Below are positions 24,677 through 40,300 of a stretch of DNA of 64,000 nucleotides, one piece after another. Numbering within the stretch: position 1 is the stretch's first letter; each line of letters opens with the position of its first letter. Under the pieces are notes generated by a model that was not told where the DNA came from, searched no databases, and saw only the letters and a program-made list of their open reading frames with translations. A program made the position numbers and the translations under genes. Location of the stretch: the NCBI RefSeq assembly GCF_964019385.1, contig NC_088651.1, positions 6,681,060 through 6,745,059 of the forward strand, given 5' to 3'. The stretch is from Sycon ciliatum (taxonomy: Eukaryota > Porifera > Calcarea > Leucosolenida > Sycettidae).

Positions 24677-27600
24677 CATACATAATTTTGAGTTGAATTA
24701 GCTGTGACTTACTTGCATATGATCTCGTTTCCATCCACTGATATGGTAGTTCTCTCTGTTTCCCTAGCAGCCGTGGTAACAGGTTCATCGGCACCAGTGT
24801 CACCACAATGAAGCTTGCCACATAGCGCATCACTGTAACAAACACGGTAACATCAAATCGCATCGTTATCACCATGGAAACAGCAGTGACACAAAAACGT
24901 CAACATACCCTGTGTTGGGCTATGCGTTATACACCCTACTACGACTGTCGTGGACAAGGAAATCCGGTCGCACGTCTAGCGGCCCCAGCGTGCTGGCCAA
25001 GCAGCCGTGAGTAAGCAGTACGTACTGGTGCACACATTATGCACTGCAGCGCGCTGGTTGCATCGGATCAACATGACCGTGCACTGCATGCAACGTTCTG
25101 TTCGCGGTCAATCGACTGGATTTCCATGTCCACGACATTACATTAAGTATATGGCTGAATACTGTGAATAGTATGAGGGATAACAGTAGATGAGGGAGAG
25201 CAGTGCGTGAGGGACAGCAGTGCGTGAGGGAGAGCAGTGCGTGAGTGATTGCAGTGGATGAGTGATAGAAGTGGACAAGGGGTAGCAGTAGATTAGGGAC
25301 AGACATTGATGAGGAGTAGCAGTGGCCGAGGGATAGCGGAGCATTGTCCAGAACACGCAAAACGACTCCCCACTGTTGCGTCAGATGAAGAAAACTCATT
25401 GACGGGATCATGCCTGCTTGTTGCTGGGAAGAGAAGATGCACCAGGCTTTCATGGACAGACTAGGCCAAGTATGCAGTGTGGATACAGAAAAGGGATTCT
25501 TTGGCTAGTGAAAGGGCACTCAGCTCTCAGTCTAGGCAGGACAAAATGGGAGATATTTTTTAACTCTCTCCCTCTCTCTCTCTCTCTTTCTCAGCTTGTC
25601 ATCCATTGTTGCAGCGATTTCCTTCTCACATACGTGAAAATCCTCAAAGATAAACTTACGCTTCTGCACAGGCGGTGAACTGCAGGTTGCCTTGGGTGGA
25701 CGTAGCCAGGTTTAGACCGCAGTTTCCGGTTTGATTTCCGAAAACATTCAGCGTAAAGCACATGTCATTTCCCGGAGTGCCACCTACAGACAAAACAGCC
25801 CATAACGACCACACACACGGAGTATGCTTCCATGAGAACCATGCATGCACACGGAGACAGACATGAAACTGAGATGGACAGTTCTGATGCTGTGAACAGA
25901 TTGGTATGCCTTGGATGCTCTTGTTCTGAATGAGGTTCCACTGACTGGCAAATTCAGAGTTCAGTCACACCTCGCTTATCCGATCCTCTTTCATCCGGAT
26001 CCCTCTCCATCCGGAAGAAAATCATTGGTTACCGATTTACAGCATAAGCCATTCACACCTACAGTATGTGTGTTCGATTAACATTATCCAGTTCCCTTGC
26101 ATATCCGGATATTTTGTGGAAAATGGATGTGTGTGGTTAAGCGAGGTCTGACTGTAGTACTGTTCTCACAGTCCAAATCAGTACTAGCTACTGACACTGT
26201 GCTACTCACTGGAATCCGATCACCGGAGTCAGGTAAGTACTAGTAGAGTGGCATGCACCAGTGCAGAGCCCACGGCCAGTGTTCACACAAGTGTGAGACT
26301 GCACATCACCCAGTGTGACATAGACTGGCAACGGAGTCAGGTGAGCATTTCTGCACCAGTACAGAGCCCAGTGTTGAGAACCCGGTATGAGACTGCACAG
26401 TCAGTGCCCAGTGTTACATAGACTGGCGAGATCAGATTATATCCAACAGCACTCTAGGTTTTATTTGTGCCTGAAGAGCACCATTTATATAGTGCTCTCC
26501 AGGCACATGCACAAACATGACCAGGGATGCAAACTTATCTAAGTGGTGCTCTTCAGGCACAATCTTCCTCAGCCTACTCAAGCTCAACTGATGAGGGGTG
26601 AGTTCTCCCAAACACTGTGTATTGAGCAGGGAGTGGTGCTTTCTTGCAGGTTTGCCAAGTGGATGGCCCGGCATTCTTCTAGACAGTAGTCGTGAGTCAG
26701 TCAAGTGTCAGTCAGTCGGCCGGAAGAACGAGCTTCAGCGTTTGGAGCACCCACCTTCTTCTACATGTACCTCCCAAGTCGTCACCGTTGAATATCTCAG
26801 TTAGCACTCTAGGTTGTTTATCATTGTACTTTGAGGAATGCAGTGTCCACACCAACGCAGCAGGATTTCAGACGGATACACTCAGTATGCTGGGAGAGCT
26901 TTGATGCCCCCCCCTGAAGGCAGACTGTACATGTCAGTTTCTTGTCTGTCTCTGTACATGCATGGTTCTCATGGGATGCATCATCTGTGTGTGGTTGCAG
27001 ACAACGCAGCAAAATTTCAGACGGATACACCCAGCGTTCTGGGAGTGTTTTGATGCCCCCCCCCCCAGGCAGACAGCTGAACACAGCACAACAGTGCAGC
27101 TAGTCTAGTAAAATATGTCGCCTGATGACGGCACACAGTATGAAACTTAGGGTGTGTTCGGTTGGTACGATCTAGACCAAGATCGAACAGCTGGTCACCT
27201 GGAGCAGCCTCATGCCAACCAAACGGTACTCCAGAAACAGAGCACATCATTGTGAAAAAATGTGCCAAACCTGGTGTATTCTTCAAAATGTGTACGGGTC
27301 ACCATGGTCACTTTGTACGGTACAACGAGTCCAACCCGAAAGTGTATGCACGTGATCATTTGGGATCAAAATAGATGTTCTCGCCAGGCCAAGTTCCACT
27401 GTGAAAAAGTGAAACTGCTCGGTCTGCTCCGGCCTCGAGGCCGGAGAAAGCAGAACATATTCTGGCCGATCCAGAACAGGTGCAGTCCCAACCAAACGTG
27501 CTGTTCTGGTGAATCCTGTTCTAGGTTGTACCAACCAAATGCGCCTAAAATACACTAGACTTGCTTGTGGCGAAAAAAAGAAAAAATGGGTCTGTCCGGG

Positions 27601-30147
27601 ATTTGAACCCGGGACCTCTCGCACCCTAAGCGAGAATCATACCCCTAGACCAACAGACCTGCCACGTTGAACAACCACCTTAAAATGCACCATTACTTTA
27701 GAGTGATTTGGAATCCGCCCTTTTAAATGTATCCCACTTTCCCGTGCATAGTAGTCAAGTAATTTTCTCCATCGAAGAAAATAAGATATACATGTGTTGT
27801 ATGTACTTGTAGACTGGTAACAACACTAGATGAGATATTAAAACTGACCTCCTCCGAAGAGCACCTGGCATTGTGATGGTCGTGTTATGCAGTTGCCTTC
27901 CCAGCACAGGTCCTGCGAACACATGTGTTCATGCATAAGAAAATCAGTTCCAAATCAGACTCCGACTTTCTTTCTGCAATTGGCTAAACAAACGTTCTTC
28001 AGATCAGGCAGGAAGTGTTGAAGATGCATGTGTACCCGAAGATGGGGTGACAGCATGTGTGCTGTATTTTTCCAGGAAATAGATATTATGCGAGTGATGT
28101 CACCGTTACGCGTCAGCAGGAAATGGGAATATTGACTACCAGCTAGCTTGCTATATTGATCGCTTGGATAAGTCAACGTCCTACTATATTATAATTCGAG
28201 CCAGAGAAGGGGAAGTTGCGACAGACACGGACATCACACATACACACGGAAAATGTGCGATAAGACTGTCGAATAGAGTGGGGAGGTAGGGGTGAAGTCT
28301 ATACGAAATGCGTTACGTTTACAAAAAGTGCTCACTGAATCCGCTCATATTAAACTCTTGATCAGCACACACCAGAGTTGAGCAGCAGAACACAATCTAG
28401 GTTAATATCCAATATGTCTACACCCACTTATGTGAGCTACCGTGTGCGGGTTGGCCAAGACCGCAGTTCGAAGTGGTGGCATGACTTCTTCTTTCCAGCT
28501 TTTAATTAAAACTCAGTGTCAATAAAACTGTGAACGGTACCATTTGGCTGTTCAATAATACAACTAACGCTCCTCCTCCATGCGCTCTAAAGCCGACCAT
28601 TGCTACCCTCGGTAGCCATTACTCACACCAGTAATTTCAAACCACGATATTCAGGTGCGTATCTTACCTCAGTTGAATCAGCACAGAACTCGCCGTTACG
28701 CCTGCTAGTCTCCGGACACTATACACAGGAGGAGCAGAGGACATCAGTGGAGATGATCTGAGCGTGACTCATGATACTCAGCAAGTGGCATTTTTTTCTT
28801 AATCAAAATTCGGAACGGGGCTTCACGCAGCTTCAGTGTAACAACGACTAAGTCTACGGCAATACTCAGTTTCACTCAGTTCCACTGCAATTTCACATCC
28901 ATTTTCTTCTTCACATTCTAAATCCAGCCGGTGTTGCACGCACAAACCCACTCTACAGCCGTGTATGCAGAAATATATAATTAAACTAACAAACCCTCCT
29001 GTCTGCCCCATTTTCTCGGAAATTTTGATGATAGGCGGCCACAAAAAAATCTGGATACGCGGACAAACGGTATGGCAGATAGTGTCTTTCAGTTTGTTGC
29101 AAAGCTCTGCTATTTTTAACATCTGCTTCAAGCCGGCTTTCACTGGTAACCAAGGAGACTGAGGTTGACAGTAACCAGACAAGCAAAGGTCAATCGGTAC
29201 AATCAGTTGTATGCATGCAGTGCAATCATCTTTAGTCTTACTGTAGGGCTGTTGCCAGAGCAGAAGTCCTCCAAGTCACACCTGTTGGTACCGTCGGCTG
29301 CACGACACGTTGCGCCACTGGTGCGAAACTGAGCACATGAATGCAGACACACGAACAGATGAATAGTAATAATATGAGCATGTACACGTCCTCAACACAT
29401 GAGAAACAATACACTAGTATGTGATGCAGTGCAGTCAATTTCTTTAAGAAATCCGACAATTAAGAACCTGAAAACATCCTCACAGCTATGAAAATGCCCT
29501 AGCACCCTGCTCGCAGCTACAGTCATTGTAGCCCCGCCTGAACACACAGCAATGCAGCCCAAAGCTTTCCGCAGCATTCACAGCTTCTGACACCCTCACC
29601 CTCACCCCCCCCCCCCCTGCCCCCTCCCCCACCACATGTAAAAACACACACAAACACACATCAAGTACCCTGCCTGAAGCTAATCTATCCAAATGTTCGG
29701 GTTGACTTATTCCGGCAGCAACTGTACTGCAATAGGAGAAAGCAGAGCATCACTATCTGCAGTACTTGCAGCTCATGAATAGCCATCACAGTCAAGTGAG
29801 TGAGAGCTACACCAAGGGCAGCAGTAGCAGTAGCAGCAGCACTAACAGCAGCAGTAGCAGTAGCACCAGCAATAACAGCAGCAGTAGGTGCTGGAGCAGT
29901 GACAGAAGGGGGGGGGAGCAGCAGCAGCTATAATATCACCAGTACCATACCGAACATGTTACTAGGTCACAGCAATCTCCGCTGTCACACTCTCCAATAA
30001 ATCGACACGTGGCTGCGTTGCAACAGGGATTGTCACACACCTGAAGAGAACACACACGCACACACATAAATGCCCGCATACACATGCAGGAAAGGACACA
30101 CATACACACACAAACACATGAACACGCACACACGCACACACGCACGC

Positions 30148-30220
<73 letters not shown>

Positions 30221-30342
30221 CACGCACGCACGCACACACTCACACATACACACACACATACACACACACACGCATGCAGGCACACACACACACACACGTG
30301 CACACATACACACACACACACACACACAGTGACACACACACA

Positions 30343-30388
<46 letters not shown>

Positions 30389-33300
30389 GTACAATACAGT
30401 CCTTATGTCGGAAACAGATACCTCCTGACTTTCTATACTTTTGTTCCGTGGATTAATGTTTGTGTATAGTATGTCCACCAGTGCTAATTACACTGGTTTA
30501 CTTTAGGGGCATACTGAAAGCATGGATTTTCGTCCATATTAGAGACTAAAGAAGAGCTTCGGATAGCTATAGCCAAAAGAAAAGCCACGGATACTGGGCA
30601 CCCTTTTTTATTGTTTCCCTCGGAGGCAAGTCTCAACAACACAGTTCTACTGACCAATTTCCGATAGTACAGTCGGACCTCGTTTAACCGCACACATCCG
30701 TTTTCCACAAAAAATATCAGGATAGGCGAGGAACCGGATAATCAAAAACATATACTGTATGTACCGTAAAGTCTTGTATAAAAGCCGCACTTGAATAGAA
30801 GCCGCCCTCGAATAGAAGCCGCAATTTTGGGCCCATCAAATCACACATAAGCCTGGTTTTAGTGTTGACATACATAGAAATACCTGTCTTGTATAGAAGC
30901 CTGTCTCATATAGAAGCCTGCAAAATTTCACCAAGAAAGTCATAGAAGCCGCGGCCTTTATACAAGACTTTACGGTCTGCACTACAAATGCTGTAAATCG
31001 GTAACCTGAACCATATTCTGCTGGATGGCGAGGGATCCGGGTAAAAGAGGACCGGATAAGCGAGGTCTGACTGTGCCTTGTTGAGAAAGCCCAGAAGTCT
31101 TTGCTAAGAAATATGCCATTTGAGAGGCAAGAAATTTCATTTGTTCTTTGCCACGTCATTATTCTAGTTCAAGGAACTGGTCTTGGCCACTACAGCACTG
31201 CCGTTCACCGAAGAACTTGGCGGGTCAGCCTCCTAGCCTAGACCATTATTATTTTCATGCGCTACAGGCTATTAGGAGATTAGAGGCCACATGCCTCGTA
31301 CTGCTCTTTCCTCTCAGAAACTCAACACTTGCTAGACAGATACGAAAGAAAGAAAGACAAAATCATCAGTCACACCACCAGGACTCGAACCAGGCACCTT
31401 GCTATTCGCGAGCAATGCTCAAACCAACTGAGCTACAGGATGACTGCAGTGTTGAACTTGAAATGTATTCATTGGTACGCTGTGCGTGGTAAAATCTAGC
31501 CTGGCCATTCTTCGGCACTCCATACTTCGGGGGCCGACAGTACTGCACTCGAACCCTCTCTGCTTCTGATACCCAGCTGAGGTTATCTGCTGTGGCCACT
31601 GGCAAGGTTTGTAAATCGCTATAAGAGTATTCCGCGTAAATTGCCTACACACCACGTCAACGGTGGTAGGGTCAACGGCCGAACACAGCTGCTTGCCTTC
31701 TCCGGGTCAAGAGTAGACAGAAGAGGCACGGCACATGAAGAAAAATAAGCGTTTTGAAGACGGAAACTGGACAGTGCGCTATACAGTGCAATGGCACCCA
31801 CGCATTAAACATGGCTGCGGCCTTTTTGCGGGGTAATTTGTCCCATACATGGCAGGTACAGCCTGCTTTGGTACACTTGTGAGTATGACCAGGGCATGCG
31901 CTAAGGATTAAAATGTGCTCTGACACAATGTCCTGCCAGTTGCAAAAATGGCCGGACTTGTCCGGACATGCAAATTTTCACATCAAATCACACAGTGTTC
32001 AGTGTAGAATTAATACCATCGAAATGTTATCACGATGTGAAAAGAGTCCGACCTTGGCTGCTGCTGCGACCCACGCTTTCTCTTGCCAGAGGACATCACT
32101 AATGACTATGAGACAACGGATTGACGTGCCTTTTCTTTTTTGTACTTTGCAAAAAAGTGCGCGGACACTTTGTCCGGATGCGTACAAAACATCCGGAAAC
32201 TGACCGTAAACGGTCGGAAATTGTCCGATGTCGGACCGTTATTTCGGGCCCTGATGACCAAGAGTAGATAAACAAGAGTGTACAACTCCAGATCTACACC
32301 ATCTCCAGATATCCCGGCCCACGGCGGAATTTTTGTTCACGTCACCTTTTTTCAGAAAACGCGCAATTTGCCGCTGAGCAGTGTGAGAGCACGTGCTGGG
32401 CACCGACCTTGTAATGTAAAGCCCGGCCAAGTGCACGAGGGAAAACTTTCCAAAGGACTCCCAGCACGGGCGTCGTAGAAAGGATTACGTCAATAAAATA
32501 TTCCGCCATGGGCGAACCCATCCGGGATTTGCACGATCTCGTTTATCTAGTCTTGGTATGACTGCACACGGTTCTTGACCATTTATGTAAGGCTGGTATT
32601 ACAGCGTGTACGGCTGAAATGGACTTGCCCCCCCCCAAAAAAAAAACAGCAGGAAGATTATGCATAGCTCCCATTGTGTAGCAAGATACGTACCTGCTCA
32701 AATCCACAATCGCACTCTTCTCCTTCTCCAACCACTCCATCTCCACACTCGGCACCTTCAGTGAAGGTCTAGGTGTACATGTGTGTGTTGTATGGAACGA
32801 TATGGAGATATGGAGTGTTGTCATGGAAACATGAAGACACAGCGAAGATGAGCAACATTGCAAATGCAGCACCTTACAGCTAAAACAAATCACGTTTCGC
32901 TTGACTCAGTTAGACTGAGTTGTCAGCACCCATAGAAACGCTATCACCCTGCAAAGTTCTAAGGCGCAGATGCAGCTCCTAAAGCAGTGGGAGGTGAGTA
33001 GATCAGCCCACCAGCAAAGTGGTCAAAGACCGAAAATCCCATTCACTGCATCCATGTTTCCCTCGTGCCAGGCCATGACTTCCCAATTCACTAACAGGTA
33101 GAGTGGGGGATACATCTACAGACAGGGGAGAACAGCTCTGCACTTCGTGGAAAAACAGTCAACTTCGCTAATAACGACTGCGGATATAATGACAATTCGC
33201 GAATAATGACAGAATTTCCATGCCCAGAGCAAAGTTCTATCTAACCATAATACATATGTAATAGGTGTATTTATGCTACGACCTGTACAATGTCATACTC

Positions 33301-36007
33301 ACTATTCGTATTTCCCGCTCGTTCCCCTTGGCAATAAGACTCACATATAGAAGAGCGCATGCTCCAGTGGGTCTCCAGTTCTGTTCTAGTCTAGTCTTGA
33401 GTTGTAGTTGTCCTGTTCTCCTTCTTGTCTACACTCTTGTACTTGCATAATTCAATACTATAAAACCCTTGTGTTTTGGTGTGAGGGGACTTCATTAGCC
33501 GGGACCTATTAAGCACATATAATGAGACTTCGGGGATAAGGACACTTTTCTGATGCCCCGCCGAGTGTCGTTATACGCAAAGTTGCATGACTGTAAACAG
33601 TGAAGCTTGCCTAAGACGACGTCGGGTCACGGGTCCGGGGGGGGGGGGGGGAGGGAAGTTCAGTACAGTAGAGCCTCTGAAGGCGACCACTCTGGTACAG
33701 CAGAGCCTCTGAAGGCGACCACTCTGGTACAGCAGAGCCTCTGAAGGCAACCACTCTGGTACAGTAGAGCCTCTGAAGGCGACCACTCTGGTGAGGTGAC
33801 CACATGCCTCAAAGAACCACTGCGTACAGGACCAAGGGATGACCAAGGGATGACCAAGGGATATGATATTTCAACTCAAATGACCCTGGATAAGGAGGCC
33901 ACCTGTACACGTGGACCACATTTTGAAGGTCCATTGAGCGGTCGGCTTAGACAGGTTTCACTGCACTCTATTCATCCACATACAAGTGCAAGCCCTTATA
34001 TGCAAAGAATGCGGGGGGTTTTCCATTTCGCCAGGAAACAAATGTACTGGACATAAGGAAAGGAAGTCTCCAAAATACATTCTTGGGTCTTGAGTTTTTT
34101 TCCATGCCTTTACCGTAAAGTCCGGAGCAAACGCCCACCCCATTTTTGCAAGATCTGCTGGCCTGTACACACTGACCCCATGCACTGTCACCCCTACTGT
34201 ACGAAAGTGCATCTCACACCGTAGCGGGAAGAGCACTTTGCTACGGTAAACTATGTCCACTTTCCTGGTTTCAAAACCTCTTTGGGCACTAGCCACGAGC
34301 TAGCTCGTAGTGATTTTATAATGATGGTTGTTTTATTTCGCAAATCCGAACGGGTTTTCTTCCGAATAACAAGGTAGCGAAGAACAGAGTATTGAAGGAA
34401 CCAAATACACTTCTGACGGTGTTTCAAGCCATCATTTAGAGATCACACAACGCCCAAAGGCAAGTGTTTTTCTTGGGCACTTCGGAGTTTTCAACAAGTT
34501 AGCAGCGACTTTGTAGGTGTAGCTTCTGTGACATACCCTGTTCGACTTGCAACTGCCATATTGGGACCAGTCAAGTAGTTGACTGACGCTTCATCAGAAC
34601 AATTACTGTTCCTGACAGCGCGACATCGTGGCACTGCACAAATTTCTACGGCATTACTCGTACCACATGGAGAACGAACTACCACAAAGAGGACACATTT
34701 ATCGAATGAAAGGAAATCTCGACAGAAGTGATTTCTTTGCAGGAAGATGATGACAATCGCTTTTGCACAGAGTCCTGGTAGGACATAGGCAGTTTGTAGG
34801 CATTACAGTCGTTCTCGTACGCATTCGACCTTCATGCCAGTTGCTTACAACTATATTGACCTGAAAAAGACGAAAATAGTATGGACCCGCTGGGGTGGGC
34901 GTTTGCTGCGAAGTGGGCGTTTGCTCCGGACTTTACGGTATATGTGGAGGCGCCCTTGTATTCAAATATAAGTGCGTGCCCTTTTAAGTGCGTTGATATG
35001 GTATGTGGTCGCTGTATACAGGTGGTCTCCTTATCCAGGTACATATCGATAGAAATCATACCTCTTGGTCCAGACGGTAGTGGTCTCTGGGGCAGGTGAG
35101 CGTGTTATCAGAATGCTCGCTTTCACAGGTTCTCCTCCCAGCCTGTCATCGACGATATTTTCAAGTGAATTTTCGTCTTCCTTCCTACGGGGACTCACGA
35201 TGTCCACTAACACCCGGTGAATCCAACGATAGACGATATTGATAGAGGATCAAAAGTCCAATCAAGCTTTATGAGCGGCGAGGAGACAGCAGTTTTATAA
35301 CCGCGATCAATAAGACAAGCTGAATCGACATTTGTGTATACGCTATTCATGCAGTGTTGCTTTAATGGCTAGTGTTAACACTCACAGCCAAGCATGGGCG
35401 GGAGTTGCGAATGGCGTTGAAACTGTTGACACTGCACTGACTGAAGCGGTTGATATTGCTGGTACTGCGTAAGGAATGGCAACAAACACAGAAAAACACA
35501 ACCAAGATGGAACTAGCAGCACCGGCAGTAGGGATATGATTGTAAAAAAGCGGTTTGTCCTGCAGTTTTGACGGCAATATCTTGTTCAAGTTTTGTTTGG
35601 TGGGGGGGGGGGGGGCTGCTAGGGCCGGTCCGGTTGGTCAGGTCACTACCAGGTCAATTTTCTGGCCGCCAACACAAGCGTCATGCTGCGGAGGTATTGT
35701 GTAGTTAACCGCCACATCGTACACAAAGTATGAATGGCTATTGTATGGCAGCCTCGGACCAATGAAAAACTGCTTCCGGATGTCCTGGCGGGTAACGTGA
35801 GCCCAGGGAGATCATGCTTGTACAGTGAAGCTCATTCAGTACTTACTCTGATTAGATAATAGTATGCAGGAGCGTAGCAGGTCCCCCTTTAAGGGAGATG
35901 CACGGCCGCACATGTGTAGTATGGCTGGTGTATGTCATTCATGGTCATTATGTGCATGCTGAACCTAGGTGAAGGTCGAAATTTTTAAGGGGGCCGGTGC
36001 ACATCCT

Positions 36008-36046
<39 letters not shown>

Positions 36047-37211
36047 ATTTATTAGGGAGAGAATATTATGTCAAATATGCCATAGGGGCTGGAGTCCGAT
36101 GGTTGTGATTTTACATCAAGGCAGTCTACAGCAAAGAGGCCATAACATGTCGATTGCTTCTTTTGATGTGGTATCCATTTTGTGCTACTACAGACAGAGT
36201 GCAAAGCGATCCCCAGGTCTGTGCAACGACTGAACGTTTCTTAACCCTTTAAGAGCCGCCCCATACTTGAATGCGTCGTAAACGACGCATTCAAATGCAA
36301 AACTTCAAAAGATCGTAACTCAGTCCAATCTCGCTCAAATCCAGTGATCGAAATATCCAGGGCGAAGAGAAAACTCTCACCTGTCGGGAGAAACAGGAAG
36401 CGCTGCGAGCAACGGTTCCCGAGATAAATCACTCGTAAGTTGAGCCGCGATCGCGGCAATTTCAAAAGCGCGCAGTGCGACTTTAGTATTGAGAATTTTG
36501 AGACTTTTCGTCACGCTGGTTTACTCGAATTTGCACGGGTTTCACTGTTGATATTATCAAGAGTACACAGCGAAAAAATTGGAACTCCACGATCGAGTAA
36601 AATGAAATATCTGGTGCGGGACGCAATTGGGCGCATTTGGGGCATTTTTCGTACTGTCGCTGCGATCTAGCGCTGGATAGACGGTGTGCTGGCTATCATG
36701 ATCGACCTCATTCTCTTCCTCTCGCGGAGACCGTTCCAGGAAGCCCTAGATTGTGAGGATTGAGTGAGTAGAACTGAAGCTATGATCCAAGGAACACGAA
36801 AAAATGCAGAATTTTGAAATTTTCCTGTGGCTCTTAAAGGGTTAAGGAGACTCCATGTTAGAAAACCAGGAATAATCTGATTCACAGTTATGAACAAGTG
36901 TCATGACATGATGACATAATCAGCTCCAGTGTCATGACATCATGATGAGATATTCAGGTCAAGTGCCATGACATGATGACACAATCAGGTCAACAACATA
37001 GCAATGCTACTCACCCGAGTGAGGGAAACATGATGCAGGGTCTGTTGGCCGCGCAGTTGTTACAAGTAACGCGACCTAGAGATCAACCATGTGTCCCCAC
37101 GCATGCAGATATGCAGGACAATGACGATATGTGTGAACATGCACACAAACACAAGTTCACACATACACACACGTACACGTACATGTACATGACATACATG
37201 TGTGTGCGCAT

Positions 37212-37293
<82 letters not shown>

Positions 37294-37343
37294 GCACGTG
37301 CACACAAACACGCGCGCACGCGCACACACACACACACACATAC

Positions 37344-37378
<35 letters not shown>

Positions 37379-40300
37379 CATATGTGAGGTTGCTATATCC
37401 AAGGTTGTTATATCCGAGGTTGTTATATCCAAGGTTGTTACGCACACTTGGTGTGTTGAGTACTGTCACGAACAACCACAACTCCATTGCATGGAACGCC
37501 CTCTCGGCTGATGTAAGATCGATAACTGCTGCCGATCAATTCAAGAGAGCCCTATCTGATATTGACCTACTTAACTTGTAAACTCTATGCCAACAGTCAA
37601 ACACCTCTCGCTGTACTTCATGTTCCCTGGACTGCTAAAAATTGTGCCCATCCAACAAAGTCTGCCAATGTTCACACATATATTTTCATGAAATGCTTCC
37701 ACTACATTTTGTTATCGCAATTTAAAAAATTCACACAAATTGAGTGTCAGCATAAACACAATGCCATAACACACATTTCTATAATAATGACTATACCGCT
37801 TGCATGTCTTTATCTCTATAATATTTCCTCATATAATTTCGAAGAGAAAAGGACATATGGATACGAGTTAAGAGTAACTCTCCATCACTGTAACATGATA
37901 CTATATACAGTCAGAAAGTGCAATAACTAGGCTGTATATAGTATCATGTTACAGTGATGGAGAGTTACTCTTAACTCGTATCCATATGTCCTTTTCTCTT
38001 CCACATTTATTTATGGCTCAACATCCGAGTTTCATATAATTTCCTTCATCTTTCTGTGAGAACCGGACCTATAGGCCGGTAAGAAGGCAATCATGCCTGT
38101 GCAATTGGTGAAGTAAAATAAAAGTCAACAACAACAACTCCCTCCGAGTTTATCCAAGGTTGTTATATGCAAGGTTGTTATAGCCAAGATTGACTGCATT
38201 GGGAGGGTCCCTTACCTGGATCTCCGTCGTGAAGCATGTTGACCACGTGACCAAGTTCATGACTCATAATCAGAGACGTGAAGCTGGACGTTGCACCGGA
38301 CAATTGCTGTACACGAGGGAGGACAGTCGGTACAGACACTCGCGCTGACTATGTGAATAGTCAAACAAACTAGTGACCTAACGGTAAACTAGTAACACTG
38401 AGACAATTCAACTGCCACAAACTACAACAAAATCACATGTAGGAAGTCCTTTCACTTTGGCCACCGCTCGTTGCGTGACAGTCACGTTTGCGTATTTTAA
38501 GGTGATGTACTACATTCTCAGCCCGTCACCAGCATGCACTCTCAGCCGAACCAATGCACGTAGCATAAACACACCGGCACAGCAAGAACAATTCCGTTGA
38601 CAGACAATTGTTACGCCTCTAGACAGCTGGTTCGATCCTTCGAGCTCATCAGTAGAGGATGATAATGATTTTACAATATAATTGTAAGGCGATGGTGAAT
38701 GAAATCCGGGCTCGGGAATACGTTAGCACCCTACACAAGTGTACAGCCCAGTGTTTGCAGGTCTGGGATTGCACAATATCTGTTATGTCTGGTCCTAAGG
38801 GCCCACACACAGCATTACTCAGGTTCGTACAGTTATTGTAATAATCAAGGAACAGAAAGACAAGGAAAAGAGAGCTCACATTCTCGGACCTAGTCCAGCA
38901 CAGCAAGCATGCAAAACCAGCCACGAGCCCAGGCGCGCATGCGCGCCTTATCACATCACGTACACAGCAATATCCTGCACCAGTACACAGCCCAGTGTAG
39001 GCAGGTCTGGGACTGCACAGTGCCCTGCACCACTGCCCAGCCCAGTGTATGCAGGTCTGGGACTGTACAGTGCCCTGCACCACTGCCCAGCCCAGTGTAT
39101 GCAGGTCTGGGACTGTACAGTGCCCTGCACCACTGCCCAGCCCAGTGTATGCAGGTCTGGGGCTGCACAGTGCCCTGCACCACTGCCCAGCCCAGTGTAT
39201 GCAAGTCTGGGACTGCACAGTGCCTTGCACCAGTGCCCAGCCCAGTGTATGCAGGTCTAGGGCTGCACAGTACCCTGAATCAGTGCACAATCCAGTGTCT
39301 GCAGATGAACGGACTACACGACATCGGACACTAGCCGACTCACGATGTGCAAGCATGCATGACATGTAAAAGTATAACAAGTAGATGACTCTGGCAGACA
39401 TACCTCTACTAGAGAATGTCCATTTACTGTACACACGGTGTTGACTGGTGCCAGGCCTATCACGTTGCCGTCGAAATTTACCCCCCTGAACAAACATCAC
39501 ACAAGCACAGGCATTGGTTTCAGTGTGTGCAGAAAGTTGTCCTCCGCATTTCTTCAAGAAGCATGAACGAGCATATCTAGAGAGCATAATGCTCCCTAAT
39601 AACAATGAGCATTATGTTCATGGTTTCTCTTGACAAGGGGAGCAAAACGTATGCGTAGACTAATTTTCTTCCAAACCCTTTCTTATCTCAAGTAGTCAGA
39701 GATAGTCAACGTGACAGTGAGAGGCATTGGAACAGTTCCAACTTAGCCCAATATAGTTCGAAGTGAAAGACAACCCAAACATGCCATGCAAAAGGCCGAT
39801 TCGCGACACAACTTTTTGCGACACGACATGCGACTTGCGACACCTGCGACGAGCTGCGACAATGACACACGGTTTGGTGTTTGCGACATCCTTATGCACT
39901 AATTATGCACTAGCTGCATCTGCCGCTAGGGTTTACCGGGTGTTAGCAGCCGTCGTGAGTTCCCTTCGGGAACGGACACGATAATTAACTTTTTTTACTT
40001 TACTTATGCACTAGTAGTACTATGTACATGCACTGCACGTGCACCCAGGGTAGAAACTGTACTCCCAGGGTAGAAACTGTACTCCCAGGGTAGAAACTGT
40101 ACTCCCAGGGTAGAAACTGTACTCCCAGGGTAGAAACTGTACTCCCAGGGTAGAAACTGTACTCCCAGGGTAGAAACTGTACTCCCAGGGTAGAAACTGT
40201 ACTCCCAGGGTAGAAACTGTACTCCCAGGGTAGAAACTGTACTCCCAGGGTAGAAGCTGTACTCCCAGGGTAGAAACTGTACTCCCAGGGTAGAAACTGT

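Noticed and set aside
27121-27150. Hammerhead at CCTGATGACGGC...GAAAC
   Set aside because: The bases between the two core boxes cannot form stem II, and stem I does not pair.
30033-30469. Long Cys/Val- and His/Thr-rich open frames here and at 17943-18299, 22026-22345, 37060-37577 and 44194-44449
   Set aside because: They are translations of (AC)n microsatellites.
34560-34600. Another hammerhead on the minus strand (CTGATGA present)
   Set aside because: No GAAA follows a stem II; the downstream hairpin CAGTCAA/TTGACTG does not fit.
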